Positions 28,901 through 37,880 of a stretch of DNA of 64,000 bases are shown here, piece after piece (the first letter of the stretch is position 1; each line of letters opens with the position of its first letter). The position numbers were made by a program, and so were the translations under genes. The notes beneath the pieces were generated by a model that was not told where the DNA came from, ran no database searches, and was given only the letters and a program-made list of their open reading frames with translations. Source of the stretch: Rhopalosiphum padi (lineage: Eukaryota; Arthropoda; Insecta; Hemiptera; Aphididae); assembly GCF_020882245.1 (NCBI RefSeq), contig NC_083597.1:14046581-14110580 (forward strand), read 5' to 3'.

Positions 28901-31900
28901 TCAGCAGCTAATTCACTATTTAGCTTTTCTAAAATGTCTTGTCCAAGTGTATTTACCATTTCCAAAGTGTCACGGCGGTCATTTACCGACTTCTGCATTT
29001 CCTTTAATTGTTCTAATTGATTTGTTAAAACTTTTGAATAATTCATTAGAACCGGTTCGCCTAATAATACTCCTTCCAATTTATTAATCCAGCCAGTAAG
29101 CTCTTCTTTAGATTCTTTAAATTTTGTGTTAGAATTGGTTTCTTGTGATAATTTTGCTTGTATTTCATAAGCAGAAAATCTAAAAAAATATAAATATATA
29201 TATATTGAAAAATGTTATATATTTTTTAAAATTTAATTACATACTTTTCATTTAAAATGCTCCAACTAGATATACATTTTTCAACTTCATTTCTTATGGA
29301 GTCATTAGGATCCAATAGTTTACTATGTAAATGTAATTTAGTAATTCGATCTTCCAGAGATTTTAATGATTTTAATTTTACCTAAAAGGAATTTATTTCA
29401 TTACAGTTGTTATAAATTTACCATAGTTACATTTTAAAGCGTTTACTAACCTTTATTTGTTCAAATGTACAATTTCCACTGTCTAGCCATTTAGCATATC
29501 CATCAAATATCAACTTTAAATTGTTCATTTCTTTTGATGTCTGTTTTTTTTCAAGGTTATATTTTATTTTATTTTTGAATGTAACTAAAGCAATTTCCAA
29601 ATCACTAAATTCTGTACATAATGTATTATAGTGATCTAGTTTGGGAAATGGGGTATTATTACCTAAGATAAAAAATAACAATAAATATTTTTCAAGTAAT
29701 GTTAATTTTGGTAAATAAAATAAAATTAATATAATGAAACTTACTTTCACTATTTGTAATAAATTTACTAGCAAAATCTAACTGAGATTTTTGACTGTCA
29801 ATTTCAGACATAATATCTTCATATAAAGCTGCTTGCTCTTCTACTTCTAAAGGTTCATCGAGTAATTTTTTAGTCCTCTTTAACCAATTACTCAAGTTAG
29901 ATGTAGCATTATCATATTCATCTTCTTGAAATGATCCGCCTTTCCTTCTACGCTTCCAGCCAAGTTCCTTAACATACATGAAATAAGTAAACAAAAAATA
30001 GTAAATACAAAAAGAATAAAAATACATACCTCAATATCTGACAAATTTAAACTACCATCAAGTAAATTGTCTTCCAAAAGTTTTTCATCTGATTTTTCTA
30101 AATTTGAATTGCTTATTAGATCGAATTCAAAACCAGCATCTAATATCTAAAATTGAATAACATAAAGTTTAAGTAAAATTATTAACTAAAATGTATATTC
30201 TATTCTAAATAAGTCAAGAAAAAATTAGACAGGCAGGTTCACTGTTATTTGCTAGTTATCAGCACCCGTCATTACTGCCAATAGCACCTGCTGTCGGCAG
30301 ATCACGTAATATTCCTGCATGAAACCAGACATAGTTTCGTCATGTAATTTTCTAGACTTATTTGGAATAGAGTATAGAAAGTAAATTTTCTTTTAGTAAT
30401 TTTTAAACTTAATATTTTATAAGTTTAAAAAACAGATATACCTCAAAATTATTATATTATAATATATAAATTAATATATATTTTTTTAGATAAATTCGTA
30501 ACCCATAACTTTTTTACAAATAAAAATAACTTTTAAAAATCCAATATCATTTAAATTGTTTTATTATATATTATCATTTTACATTATTAGCACAGAAATA
30601 GGAATGATTTCTGTTTTTATAATAAATTACTAATTTATTTATGATCAATTAAAGAAACATACTCTTTGAGCTTGTATTTCAATAATTTGTACTAAAGCAT
30701 CACATCTGTCTTGTAGTGTTTCAATTTTTTCAGAATAAGGACAATCATCAGTATACAAAAATTCTTCTTCCAAATTCTGAATTTTAGTTTGAAGATGAAT
30801 AATATTTTTTTGTTGACTTGACATTTGGTGGCGTAAAGTCTATAATAAAGAGCATATACTTTATTATTTTAATAACTTTTTATTTATAGGTAATCAATTA
30901 TTTTACTTGTAACTGTTTGATTCTATCCAAAATTTCTGCCACTTCAGTAACATGTTTCGACTCCATATGTTTAAGATTTATTTCTTTTGAATCAAACCAT
31001 GATTGTAACCATGATAGTTGTTCCGTAATACGACTACACTTCATTAATAATGTCTGTAACTTAACACCATATTCTTCAGCCCACTTACAAATATGAGCCC
31101 AACGCTCACCCAATGCAGATAATTCATCTTCCATCTGTACGTGTACTATTAAATAATAAAAACATGTTATTAATTTCTAACAATAAATAATTTGATTCAA
31201 TGATACAATTAAAAAAAAAAAAGTATGTCAATACGAGTAGGCTTTTAACTTTTTGACAGAAATTATGTATATGTAGTGCTTGGAAAGTTCCATTAAAAAA
31301 GGAACTAAATCCTTTACCGTTCCTGTCTTAAAGAAAGGAATTAGTTCCTTTTCTCGTTCTTTTTTAATGTGAAGTAAAATAAAATATAAAAACATGGGTA
31401 CATTTTTAAATTATAAAATAATGTTTTCATTTTAAAATTTTAAATATAACACATTGTTATTTATATATAGTAATAGTTTTAACTTTTGTAAATATTATCA
31501 ATATCGTATACAGGTTTATTTTTATACCTCTTTAGTCTTTATATTAGCTACTAAATTTTAAAAGAAGCTATAAATTTTTAATGATTTAATTACTTTTATT
31601 TAAAAATAAGTGAAATAAGAAAGGAACGAAAAAAATTGTTCATGTTCCTCTAAAAAGTGAATGAAATTGCAATACGTTCCTAAACATGAAAAAGGAACTA
31701 CGTTTCCGATAAGTTCCTAAAAATGGAACGAAATCAAAGGAACGGATTCCTTTGAAAGCGTTCCTTCCAAGCACTGTGTATATATTATATAACATTAATA
31801 TATACATTATACATTTTTAACACCAATATTTTTCTTTATTTTATAGGGTTTAATGTTATAAACTAATACATTTTTATAATAAACTATAGATACTCAAACC

Positions 31901-34900
31901 TTTTCATTCCATAAGAATCGTGTGTCTTTGTAATTTTTAATACCTCTCAAATTATTAATTGAAAAAAAAATTAGTTATATGTATGTAAATTTATTTAATT
32001 ATCATATACAAAATATTAAGTAATTAAAAATTTGCTTGTTTTGTTACTAACTCTATAATCACTATCATCGATATATTTATGTTTAAACTTTAAATTTCCA
32101 GTTCTTTAACATTTCATTTACTCTCTGAGTAGCGTCTATGTATTGATAATTTGCTTCTCAAAGGGTTAATATGTTGAAAATATTTAAGGATAAAACTGAT
32201 TATAAGCAATAATAAGTAATAAACCCATAGGATATACATTTTTAAAAGTAAAAATAATATTGCAAGAATTTAGAAGGCTATTAGAAAGGTAATATTAATC
32301 ATAGACTAAATATCTAAATTAATCTAGGTATAAAAAAAAAATAATAACAAATAGCACAAAATTATTTACCAGAATCAGGGAATGTATTTTCATCTATAAC
32401 CACTACAAGATTAGACAATGAATCAACTGATAGCTGCTGCTTCCTTAAATCAGCTCTAAGTGCAGAATGTTCTTCAAGCTGTGAACGTAAGCAGTCAACA
32501 TCCATTTTTGCAGATTGTGATAAATGTGATATACGATCTTCAGTTTGTGTTAGCCACAAACGTAATTCATCTAATTGTTTTTGCTGGATCCCCATTAATG
32601 ATTCATGTATTCTGAATATAAATAATAGTAATAGTGAAATCAATAATTACCTTGTATAAATAAAGAAATAGTCCACTTACTTAGTTTGTCTTTCCATAGC
32701 AGTAATTCTTAATTTTTCCCACCGTGAATTTAACAATTTCATTTGAATACGAACTTCTTGTTCTTCCTCTTCAGTTAAACCACCATCAGCTAACATTCTA
32801 GCCCCTTCTTCTAATATAGATCCAACTCCTTCTTGATGATGTGACAATTCAATAAGAAAATTCTTCAAACAAAAATTTAAAATTAGTAATTAATTATTTT
32901 TCTTTATGTCTAAATAATAAATTAATTTACTTCGTGCATGTGAAATATTTCCCTAACACCTTCCAGATCTTCAGGTGTTTTTTCTGACTGATGTAAACGA
33001 TCTTCAGCTTCAAGTAACCATGTTAAAACTTCTTCCAATGCAGTTTGGTAACCACCAAGTTCAACCGATATATTTGTTAACATACTCAATGGCCTTTCAT
33101 CAGATTTTTTGAATTTATCTTCATACTAAATAAATAATTTTTATTTCATTAGCATAATATTAAAAAAATTGTATTGATAATTCTTACTTGTATATCAGTC
33201 TTTGAAGCTCCCATTTCATCAGAGTATTGAGATAATCTTTGAAACAAGCACATAACATACATCATAACAGATTTTTTGTCTGGTATAGATGTATTAACAT
33301 CTAAATAAATGAAACAAAAGACTAATAGATTATATAAATTATAAATATTTAATAATAAGTAGAATACCTTCAGGATCTAATAAACGTTCAATATTTAAAT
33401 TCTGATGAGCAGCAGAAAATATATTTTCAAGTCTAGCATTTGGATGCTGTTTTAAAACAGATTCGTAATCCAGAAGATCAGATCTGAACTTATGTATTAA
33501 TGCACTAAATGCTAACCCATCTGACCAACTTGTAGTGAAATTTTTAATGTCAACACCATAACCCTGAAAATTACCGTAAGATTTAAAATTATATCTTGAA
33601 ATAAAATATTTAATTAAAATCCCTACTTCTGTATTTTTACGACACCATGCTAACAGTGTCTTTTCTAAATTTGTTTGTTGTGATTCAGACATTAATTCCT
33701 TCAAATGACAATCAACCTAATAATTAACATCAAAGTTATTAATAAATGAATATTTACAATTTAAAATATATGTTATTGCTATGCTAACTAAACATTGGCT
33801 ACTATTTAATAATTATAATACAAATAAAAAATATTTAATTTACCTGCCAATGCAATATAATACTCCATACTAATCCTAAAATTAGTTTTGGACTACCATC
33901 AACAATATCATTACTACTTATATTCACCAATTTTACCTGACAATTAAAAATGGTATAAATTTAAAGTCACAAAATAAATGTTGAAAATGCTATGTTTTAT
34001 ACTTCGGCCCACGAGAGCACTACTCATTCGCGCATACAAATGATTGAGCGGAACAGTGTAGGCGGCGTGCGTTGACGGCGGCCAGTGTTTTGGAGAGTTT
34101 AGTGGTGGGAATGTGCGAGAACGGACGAATTTTGTTCGCCGCACAGAAATGGTCTTTCGTGGGCCGGAGTATAGCATAAAAACTATTTATTCATTAATAG
34201 GAAAAATAAAAACTTTTTATAATACTAACATTATTTTGTTCCAATATTTGTAAAGCTTTATTTACATTATTCAGATGGTGAACTCTCATACATCCTTTTT
34301 CTGGTTTCTACAAACAAAATACATCAAACAAAATATTAAATGAACTTATAAATATGCAACATACAATTACTTACAATTTGAATGCCAGTTAGAATTTCTA
34401 ACAAATAAAGTAATTTAGTGCCATTTTGTAAATCCAAAAATAAATCAGATATAACTTCATGATTTTCCTATAACCAAATAAGCTTTTTTAAGATAATATT
34501 GTTTAAAAGATAATTAATAAAAATAAAATAACTGACTTTTGACAGCTGTGAATTTATCCACTTAGTAAATGTTTTTTTTTGAACATCTTCACGTTCATCT
34601 ATATTATAAAGCAGATATTCATTAAAATAGTAACTAGCAACTAAGAAACTATACAATCTAAAACTAGACAAATACAACCACACATTAGCAAGATAACATT
34701 AGTATATAAAACACACCTACATTTTTAAATCAACAAATAATACAACAGAATTCATTAAGTATAATATTTACAAATCTTAAAGAAACTAAATTAATTATCA
34801 CTTTAAAATTCCACTATTAATTAAGAAACATTAATTTTTGTAAGTAAATATTACATTTTCAATAAAATACAGTGCTACATATAATTCAGTTGACTATAAA

Positions 34901-35783
34901 ACATTAAATTATTAACACACATAACACATACTCATAAAGAATAAATTGAATGTTCTTACCTATTTATCTTTAAAGAAATAGGCAGTCAAACATTTTTAGC
35001 TTATCAAGTCTATTTGGCTAAACACCTAAATAATCTAATAGTTATGGACATAGACTTCAAGTATTCAATGTTAAACATATATATTTATATAAAATTATAT
35101 CTACAACTATGATTTAAGATATACTATCTTAAATAGTGTCCATATAATGAAAATGAAGGTGTCATAAGAAATTTAAAAACAATTTATCAATAATAATTTA
35201 TTATTCGAGTTGTTTAATTTAAACAATAAACAAAAATGTACAAATATTATTATGATTGTATCCTGGTCATACAATATATTTTATTCACAAGTAGTCTTAA
35301 CTTCATGTTTCTCAAATACAAAGATTTTTTACCACTTATCTTACAGATGATCAATAGACTCATAGGCACAATTTGAGGGGGGCTTGGGTGTGCTTAGCAC
35401 CCCCCAATTTTGAAATTAGCACCAGCAAATTGTTTCATGTTAATTTAGATTTTAATTATAACAGGTATCCATAACCTCAAAATAACATTATAAAAAAATA
35501 TAAAGGAGTTTCAGCACCCTCAGTTTTTTCATTTAAATTGCGCCCCTGTCAATAGTATTGTAAATTCACTTTTTCAAGTGATACTTAATAAGTTTTAATA
35601 AAATATTGAGCTAGTCTTCTGAAGCCACATAAGCCTCTGTAGATAAAAGATTACTCAGAGAGCAGGAATAACATTCAGATCGAGGAACCAACCGCTAAAG
35701 ATGACGACGACACGTTTGTCAAAAAACTGTGGAGTAAACCAACCGACGTACGTACCGACGAGTATGTTGTCCATCGTAGCCAT
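7966..35783 (-). CDS. Dys: Dystrophin, N-terminal three quarters (51 coding exons; C-terminus outside window)
   Basis: Dystrophin links cortical actin to the dystroglycan complex at the plasma membrane. Exons, 5' to 3': 35756-35783, 34537-34598, 34375-34467, 34230-34307, 33844-33936, 33627-33716, 33368-33563, 33188-33300, 32931-33125, 32681-32862, 32370-32611, 30907-31145, 30663-30839, 30030-30146, 29745-29967, 29451-29662, 29245-29381, 28812-29179, 28616-28740, 28168-28359, 27898-28060, 27716-27835, 26428-26534, 25609-25761, 25214-25375, 24402-24530, 24122-24295, 23325-23438, 22616-22798, 22366-22554, 21617-22148, 21239-21555, 18617-18811, 18380-18553, 18212-18316, 17907-18074, 17697-17831, 17484-17632, 17231-17404, 16733-16861, 16350-16500, 16159-16266, 14901-15077, 14698-14805, 14497-14596, 11326-11462, 11170-11268, 8729-8834, 8449-8660, 8223-8377, 7966-8149. 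All have AG/GT borders and compatible phases, giving 2757 codons without a stop. Two CH domains (EREDVQKKTFTKWINSQLSK; NFTTSWSDGLAF) are followed by spectrin repeats. Nesprin or short-stop are less likely, because repeat 1 (LLNSRWEKLR) and the NLVVVIDE and WAHICKW motifs match dystrophin specifically. The WW, EF-hand and ZZ modules were not found and should lie left of the window. Confidence 0.95.
9750..10760 (+). pseudogene. LINE relic inside a dystrophin intron
   Basis: The copy lies antisense to dystrophin in the intron between exons 47 and 48. Recognisable pieces are GLRQGDVL (about 9865), VEHFKYLGTRMNEKQSREEI (about 10170), ITWVGHVWRSERVLGNIKME (about 10510-10565), and a carboxy end with RDVVAAAMDLNGL-type sequence (about 10690-10730). 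It finishes in an AAT-repeat tail at 10740-10760. Many stops and frameshifts show it is inactive. The order palm, thumb, C-terminal tail is typical of a 5'-truncated LINE. Confidence 0.8.
12421..13215 (-). promoter_or_regulatory. CpG-rich island, candidate internal dystrophin promoter
   Basis: This block is conspicuously GC- and CpG-rich (GGCGGCGGCCGCGTGG near 12451; runs of CGCG at 12634-12645 and 12700-12712) inside an otherwise very AT-rich intron between exons 45 and 46. Such CpG islands elsewhere in the window coincide with gene starts. On the minus strand a strong donor (TCG|GTGAGTG) lies at 12759, so a first exon ending at 12760 could splice to exon 46 at 11462. That exon would be non-coding, because its nearest ATG runs into a stop. 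Flies and vertebrates use internal dystrophin promoters. Transcription here is inference. Confidence 0.5.
19936..20844. mobile_element. Non-autonomous hAT element in a dystrophin intron
   Basis: The element begins CAGGCCCAGATTGAG and ends CCCAATCTGGAGCTG, imperfect inverted ends of hAT type. It is bordered by an exact 8-bp target duplication, ATCATATA, at 19928-19935 and 20845-20852. Open frames inside show no recognisable transposase. It accounts for about 0.9 kb of the 2.4-kb intron between exons 32 and 33. Confidence 0.85.
21239..22148 (-). other. Dys: Acidic, non-spectrin insert in the dystrophin rod (exons 31-32)
   Basis: Two adjacent exons, 21617-22148 (532 nt) and 21239-21555 (317 nt), join through a phase-1 junction and add about 283 residues that do not look like spectrin repeats. 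The sequence lacks the helical heptads and repeat tryptophans. It is rich in Glu, Asp, Ser and Thr, with clusters such as SEDTETDADETDEEKW and PDSSSSDEEQ that resemble casein kinase 2 sites. Both ends are in phase 0 with their neighbours, so the insert could be skipped as a cassette without breaking the frame. I do not recognise a domain. It is probably disordered, acting as a hinge or as a docking surface. Confidence 0.8.
23549..23665. mobile_element. Short fold-back MITE in a dystrophin intron
   Basis: Ends TCTGTCCATCGAGAG and CTCTCCCTGGACAGA are inverted (12 of 15). A second, internal inverted pair is TTCTGCGCATTCCCC and GGGGGATGCACAGAA. The GC content contrasts with the surrounding intron. 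A related half-copy lies at 27412-27465. Confidence 0.75.
25828..26195. mobile_element. hAT-like MITE with TTCTCAAA ends
   Basis: The left end GGGTTCTCAAACTTTTCAGG, followed by a run of C (25855-25866), is mirrored by CACACTTTGAGAACCTCTGG at the right. This layout (GGTTCTCAAA near the ends plus a C-rich strand) is characteristic of non-autonomous hAT elements. The centre is AT-rich without coding capacity. It lies in the intron between dystrophin exons 23 and 24. Confidence 0.7.
26620..27395 (+). pseudogene. LINE C-terminal fragment inside a dystrophin intron
   Basis: Plus-strand frame 26755-27084 encodes the thumb and C-terminal part of a jockey/CR1-type reverse transcriptase: LKIIYYVLVQSILMYGLIVW, then GSAYNNILKSLKRTRRALVR. 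The frame breaks after 27084, and a further trace (RLPIDIKQI-like) follows at about 27140-27180. The palm domain with the catalytic Asp pair is missing, so the copy is 5'-truncated. It may belong to the same broad family as the relic at 2640-3770. Confidence 0.75.
27412..27465. repeat. Half-copy of the 23549 fold-back MITE family
   Basis: TCTGTCCAGCAAGATACAGC followed by CGCCAATTCTGCGCATCCCC repeats the left half of the element at 23549-23665 (TCTGTCCA, then TTCTGCGCATTCCCC). No right half is visible, so the copy is truncated or decayed. Confidence 0.6.
30193..30377. mobile_element. MITE with TATTCTAAATAAGTC ends
   Basis: TATTCTAAATAAGTCAAGAA at the left (from 30201) is the inverse of TTCTAGACTTATTTGGAATA at the right (to 30369), with a few mismatches. 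The similarity extends a few bases outward on both sides. The interior is moderately GC-rich and non-coding. It sits in the intron between dystrophin exons 13 and 14. Confidence 0.7.
31274..31776. mobile_element. hAT-like MITE with CAGTGCTTGGAAGG ends
   Basis: The left end TAGTGCTTGGAAAGTTCC is mirrored by GTTCCTTCCAAGCACTG at the right. Octamers TGTATATG (31266-31273) and TGTATATA (31777-31784) form a near-exact 8-bp target duplication. The inner arms carry many copies of a GTTCCTTT-like motif on both strands, making the element largely self-complementary. Located in the 1.2-kb intron between dystrophin exons 11 and 12. Confidence 0.85.
33188..34598 (-). other. Dys: Dystrophin actin-binding domain: tandem CH domains, exons 2-8
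   Basis: CH1 is encoded by exons 2-5 (34598-33844), from EREDVQKKTFTKWINSQLSK to LVWSIILHWQ. CH2 is encoded by exons 6-8 (33716-33188), with LEKTLLAWCRKNTE, GYGVDIKNFTTSWSDGLAFS and LLDPE followed by PDKKSVMMYV. Together they should bind F-actin, as in all full-length dystrophins. Exons 2-5 measure 62, 93, 78 and 93 nt, the lengths I know for human DMD exons 2-5. A small MITE sits in the intron between exons 4 and 5. Confidence 0.95.
34000..34172. mobile_element. GC-rich MITE in a dystrophin intron
   Basis: TACTTCGGCCCACGAGAG at the left and CTTTCGTGGGCCGGAGTA at the right are inverted copies. A further ATGCTAT / ATAGCAT pair lies just outside, displaced by a few extra bases on the left. The interior is CpG-rich and non-coding. 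It lies between dystrophin exons 4 and 5, inside the CH1-encoding region. Confidence 0.75.
35370..35550. repeat. Degenerate MITE-like repeat upstream of dystrophin exon 2
   Basis: GGCACAATTTGAGGGGGGCT at the left is roughly mirrored by AATTGCGCCCCTGTC at the right, with poly-C/poly-G tracts (CACCCCCCAATTTTG) inside. The stretch is non-coding. Boundaries are approximate and no target duplication was established. Confidence 0.45.
35756..35783 (-). CDS. Dys: Dystrophin first coding exon (start codon)
   Basis: Reading leftwards from 35783, this exon encodes MATMDNILV plus one base and stops at a strong donor (GTACGT). The single leftover G joins the AT that opens the next exon (34598) to give Asp, producing MATMDNILV-DEREDVQKK. 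Length and phase mirror the short first exon of vertebrate full-length dystrophin. A second in-frame ATG lies three codons downstream. The frame also stays open upstream of this ATG as far as 35867, so a longer start cannot be excluded, but that upstream part is unlike dystrophin. No transcript evidence is available. Confidence 0.75.
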
Positions 35784-36080
35784 ATTATCACGCGACAAAG
35801 ACGCGTAAAATCTGAACAACCGGGATTTGCAATAGGATATTAGCAACAGGTGTCTGCGCCGTGTCACATCTCAGACGCGGGGATTAATCGAGACAAATAC
35901 ACAGCAGCGCACCGGGGTTTCACTTGCCGACAGCAAAATCTAGACGATCAGACGGCGACGGGCGCGGTAAGTGTAAAAAGCTCCGTCGTCATCACGACGG
36001 TCGTATAATAAATCTCAGGTACATTATACGATTATAACTGTGTAGTCTGGTGTCTCAACTCTTGAATGGATTGACCCGAA
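35784..36080. promoter_or_regulatory. GC-rich divergent promoter region between dystrophin and the zinc-finger gene
   Basis: The segment upstream of the dystrophin ATG is CpG-rich (GACGGCGACGGGCGCG near 35951) and should contain the dystrophin 5' UTR and transcription start on the minus strand. On the plus strand GGGCGCG|GTAAGTG gives a strong donor at 35967, which could end an alternative non-coding first exon of the zinc-finger gene. The next plus-strand donor, GTGAGT at 36997, ends another GC-rich stretch. The two genes are therefore head-to-head. Start sites cannot be fixed from sequence alone. Confidence 0.55.
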
Positions 36081-36689
36081 TCGCGGCGTTGCTCGTTTAT
36101 CAGTAGTGATATAATACTATTCTGTATCTGTATTCTGTATATCGTCGGAAAAATAAGTCAGACCGCATCGACTATCACGATTTGTACGCTAGATGTCTTT
36201 AGTAGCGCGTATGAATCCCCCCGCCTGCCCATCGAACATTAGATCCCCTCTTGATCCCACCGATCATATACTTTAATAATAATAATTATTATTATTTTTA
36301 TTATGTATATCAGCTACGTCGTTCCATATTATTACAATATTTAGTATATTTACAATACTGAGTAGTGAGTACTTCTATAATATTGTTAATTGTTATTAGT
36401 CGATAGTTTATATAATTATATCATATTATCATCTACGAGTGTCGTTTTATTTACAAAATACGTATAGAATAAATAATATATATTTAAATGCATATTCATA
36501 TGCAATACATGTTTTTCTCTTATACCGACATACCGTACAAATACCACCAGACACCAGTAGACCCCTTCGACGCGACCAAATCGAATTAAATTTTCCTCGA
36601 CATCCTCACTTCTCGAAGACTGTTCTTGCGTTGTCATGTATTTTTCGTCCGTATAATAACACAATTTTATTATTTTAATTTATTTTTAC

Positions 36690-36996
36690 CTGTTATACAC
36701 TTGATTTGCAAACCGGTGCATTCGTCCCAAACACCAGCACTTCACACGACTTTCGCTAGTCGTGATTTTCCGAACTTTTTTTCTCGACTGTTCATTTCCT
36801 CCGATTGTGGCACACCCGCAATCCACCTTACCACAAGAGATGTCAGATTGCCGTGTACAGCAGCTCGCAGACGTTGGATCTCCACCGCACGTTTGGGTGG
36901 AAAGATGTGGCGCGACGGTTGTACATACACCAGACGACCAATAAGTGTCCGTCCCCGGATCACTGTTTTCGGTCTGTCGCATTACCGCCGCTGTTG
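36690..36996 (+). other. Probable non-coding first exon of the zinc-finger gene
   Basis: This CpG-rich stretch ends at GCTGTTG|GTGAGT (donor at 36997) and would splice to the acceptor TTTAATAG before 37850, in front of the ATG at 37881. Several overlapping open frames on both strands here reflect GC content and show no conserved protein. The 5' limit is a guess. Intron 36997-37849 is AT-rich with nothing recognisable. Confidence 0.5.
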
Positions 36997-37880
36997 GTGA
37001 GTAAAATCAATCTGTCATGTTTCTTTCATTCATCTATTTACCAAGATGCGTAGGTATTATTCTAAAAAATTGACCTGATGTTCTCGCTGCTCTGCCTTTA
37101 TGAACTAGTATCTAGTGTTTATGAGATGACTAAATAAATGGTCAGTGTGTTCAAAAGTATGGACACTGCGACAGATTATCTCTGTAATCGATGTGTTCTG
37201 ATCACGGTGATAGACGTGTGTTATTATTTATACCTGAATATCAAAAATAAAAGTGATAGCCACTTAATATTCATTAGGTGTTTAGATATACATGCATGTT
37301 TCAGACATGTAAAATGTATAGAACTACTTTGATGAAATGTAACAAATATTCTGATTGCAACAAAATTATGTTGGCATCAATATTTATAGAGTTCAGTATT
37401 TAATTCATGTATAATTGATTGTCAAATTCGATAAAAATTAATTTTGGCAATAGTTAATTCTATAATTTAATAGTGTTTATTTGCAATTTTTCTGATAATT
37501 GATAATTAATTGTTAATTATATAAAGTTAATACCATTCTCAATATAATTCAAAATATTTTGCATTGTATATAAATTTGTTTATTCAAATTTAAGGATGAA
37601 AAGATTAGGAAATAGTAAATTTACAAATACCTTGATAACTACTTTTATCTAATCATATTAAACTTATAAATTGTAACCCTAAAATAAATTATTATCTTAT
37701 ATTAATTGAAATTTAACAAATTTATTACTATTGACTAAATTTTATATTTTTTGTGTAGATACATAGTATATTTTTTGTAAATAATTTTATGTAAACCTCA
37801 TTAGTAAACATCAATAGAAATTCTATTATCTCAGTTTTATGTTTAATAGGTGATTGTAACTATTATATTAAACACCAATT

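Larger units (their letters stand above)
22366..33125 (-). other. Dys: Dystrophin proximal rod: spectrin-type repeats
   Basis: Exons 9-30 encode coiled-coil triple-helix repeats with recurrent tryptophans and heptads, such as WLLEAEDRLHQSEK, LLNSRWEKLRITAMERQ, LWLTQTEDRISHL, WAHICKWAEE, NWLKRTKKLL and NVWLDKLDKCL. The first repeats are well conserved relative to vertebrate dystrophin. From about exon 19 onward the sequence is much more divergent and is recognised mainly by helix pattern and unbroken phase. Exon 15 begins with a basic KRRRKGG stretch that could be a small hinge. Introns are mostly under 150 bp, except where transposable elements are inserted. Confidence 0.85.

Noticed and set aside
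30230..30360. Possible tRNA-like or SINE promoter (GGTTCACTGTT)
   Set aside because: The B-box match is poor, no A box or cloverleaf is present, and the segment is bounded by MITE-type inverted repeats.
7966..35783. Nesprin/Msp300 or spectraplakin identity for the spectrin-repeat gene
   Set aside because: CH1, CH2, repeat 1 and the NLVVVIDE and WAHICKW motifs match dystrophin specifically, and exon lengths in CH1 equal those of DMD.
36626..37053. Several overlapping open frames upstream of the zinc-finger gene
   Set aside because: GC-rich 5' UTR or promoter; the frames overlap on both strands and do not join the zinc-finger frame across the 36997 donor.
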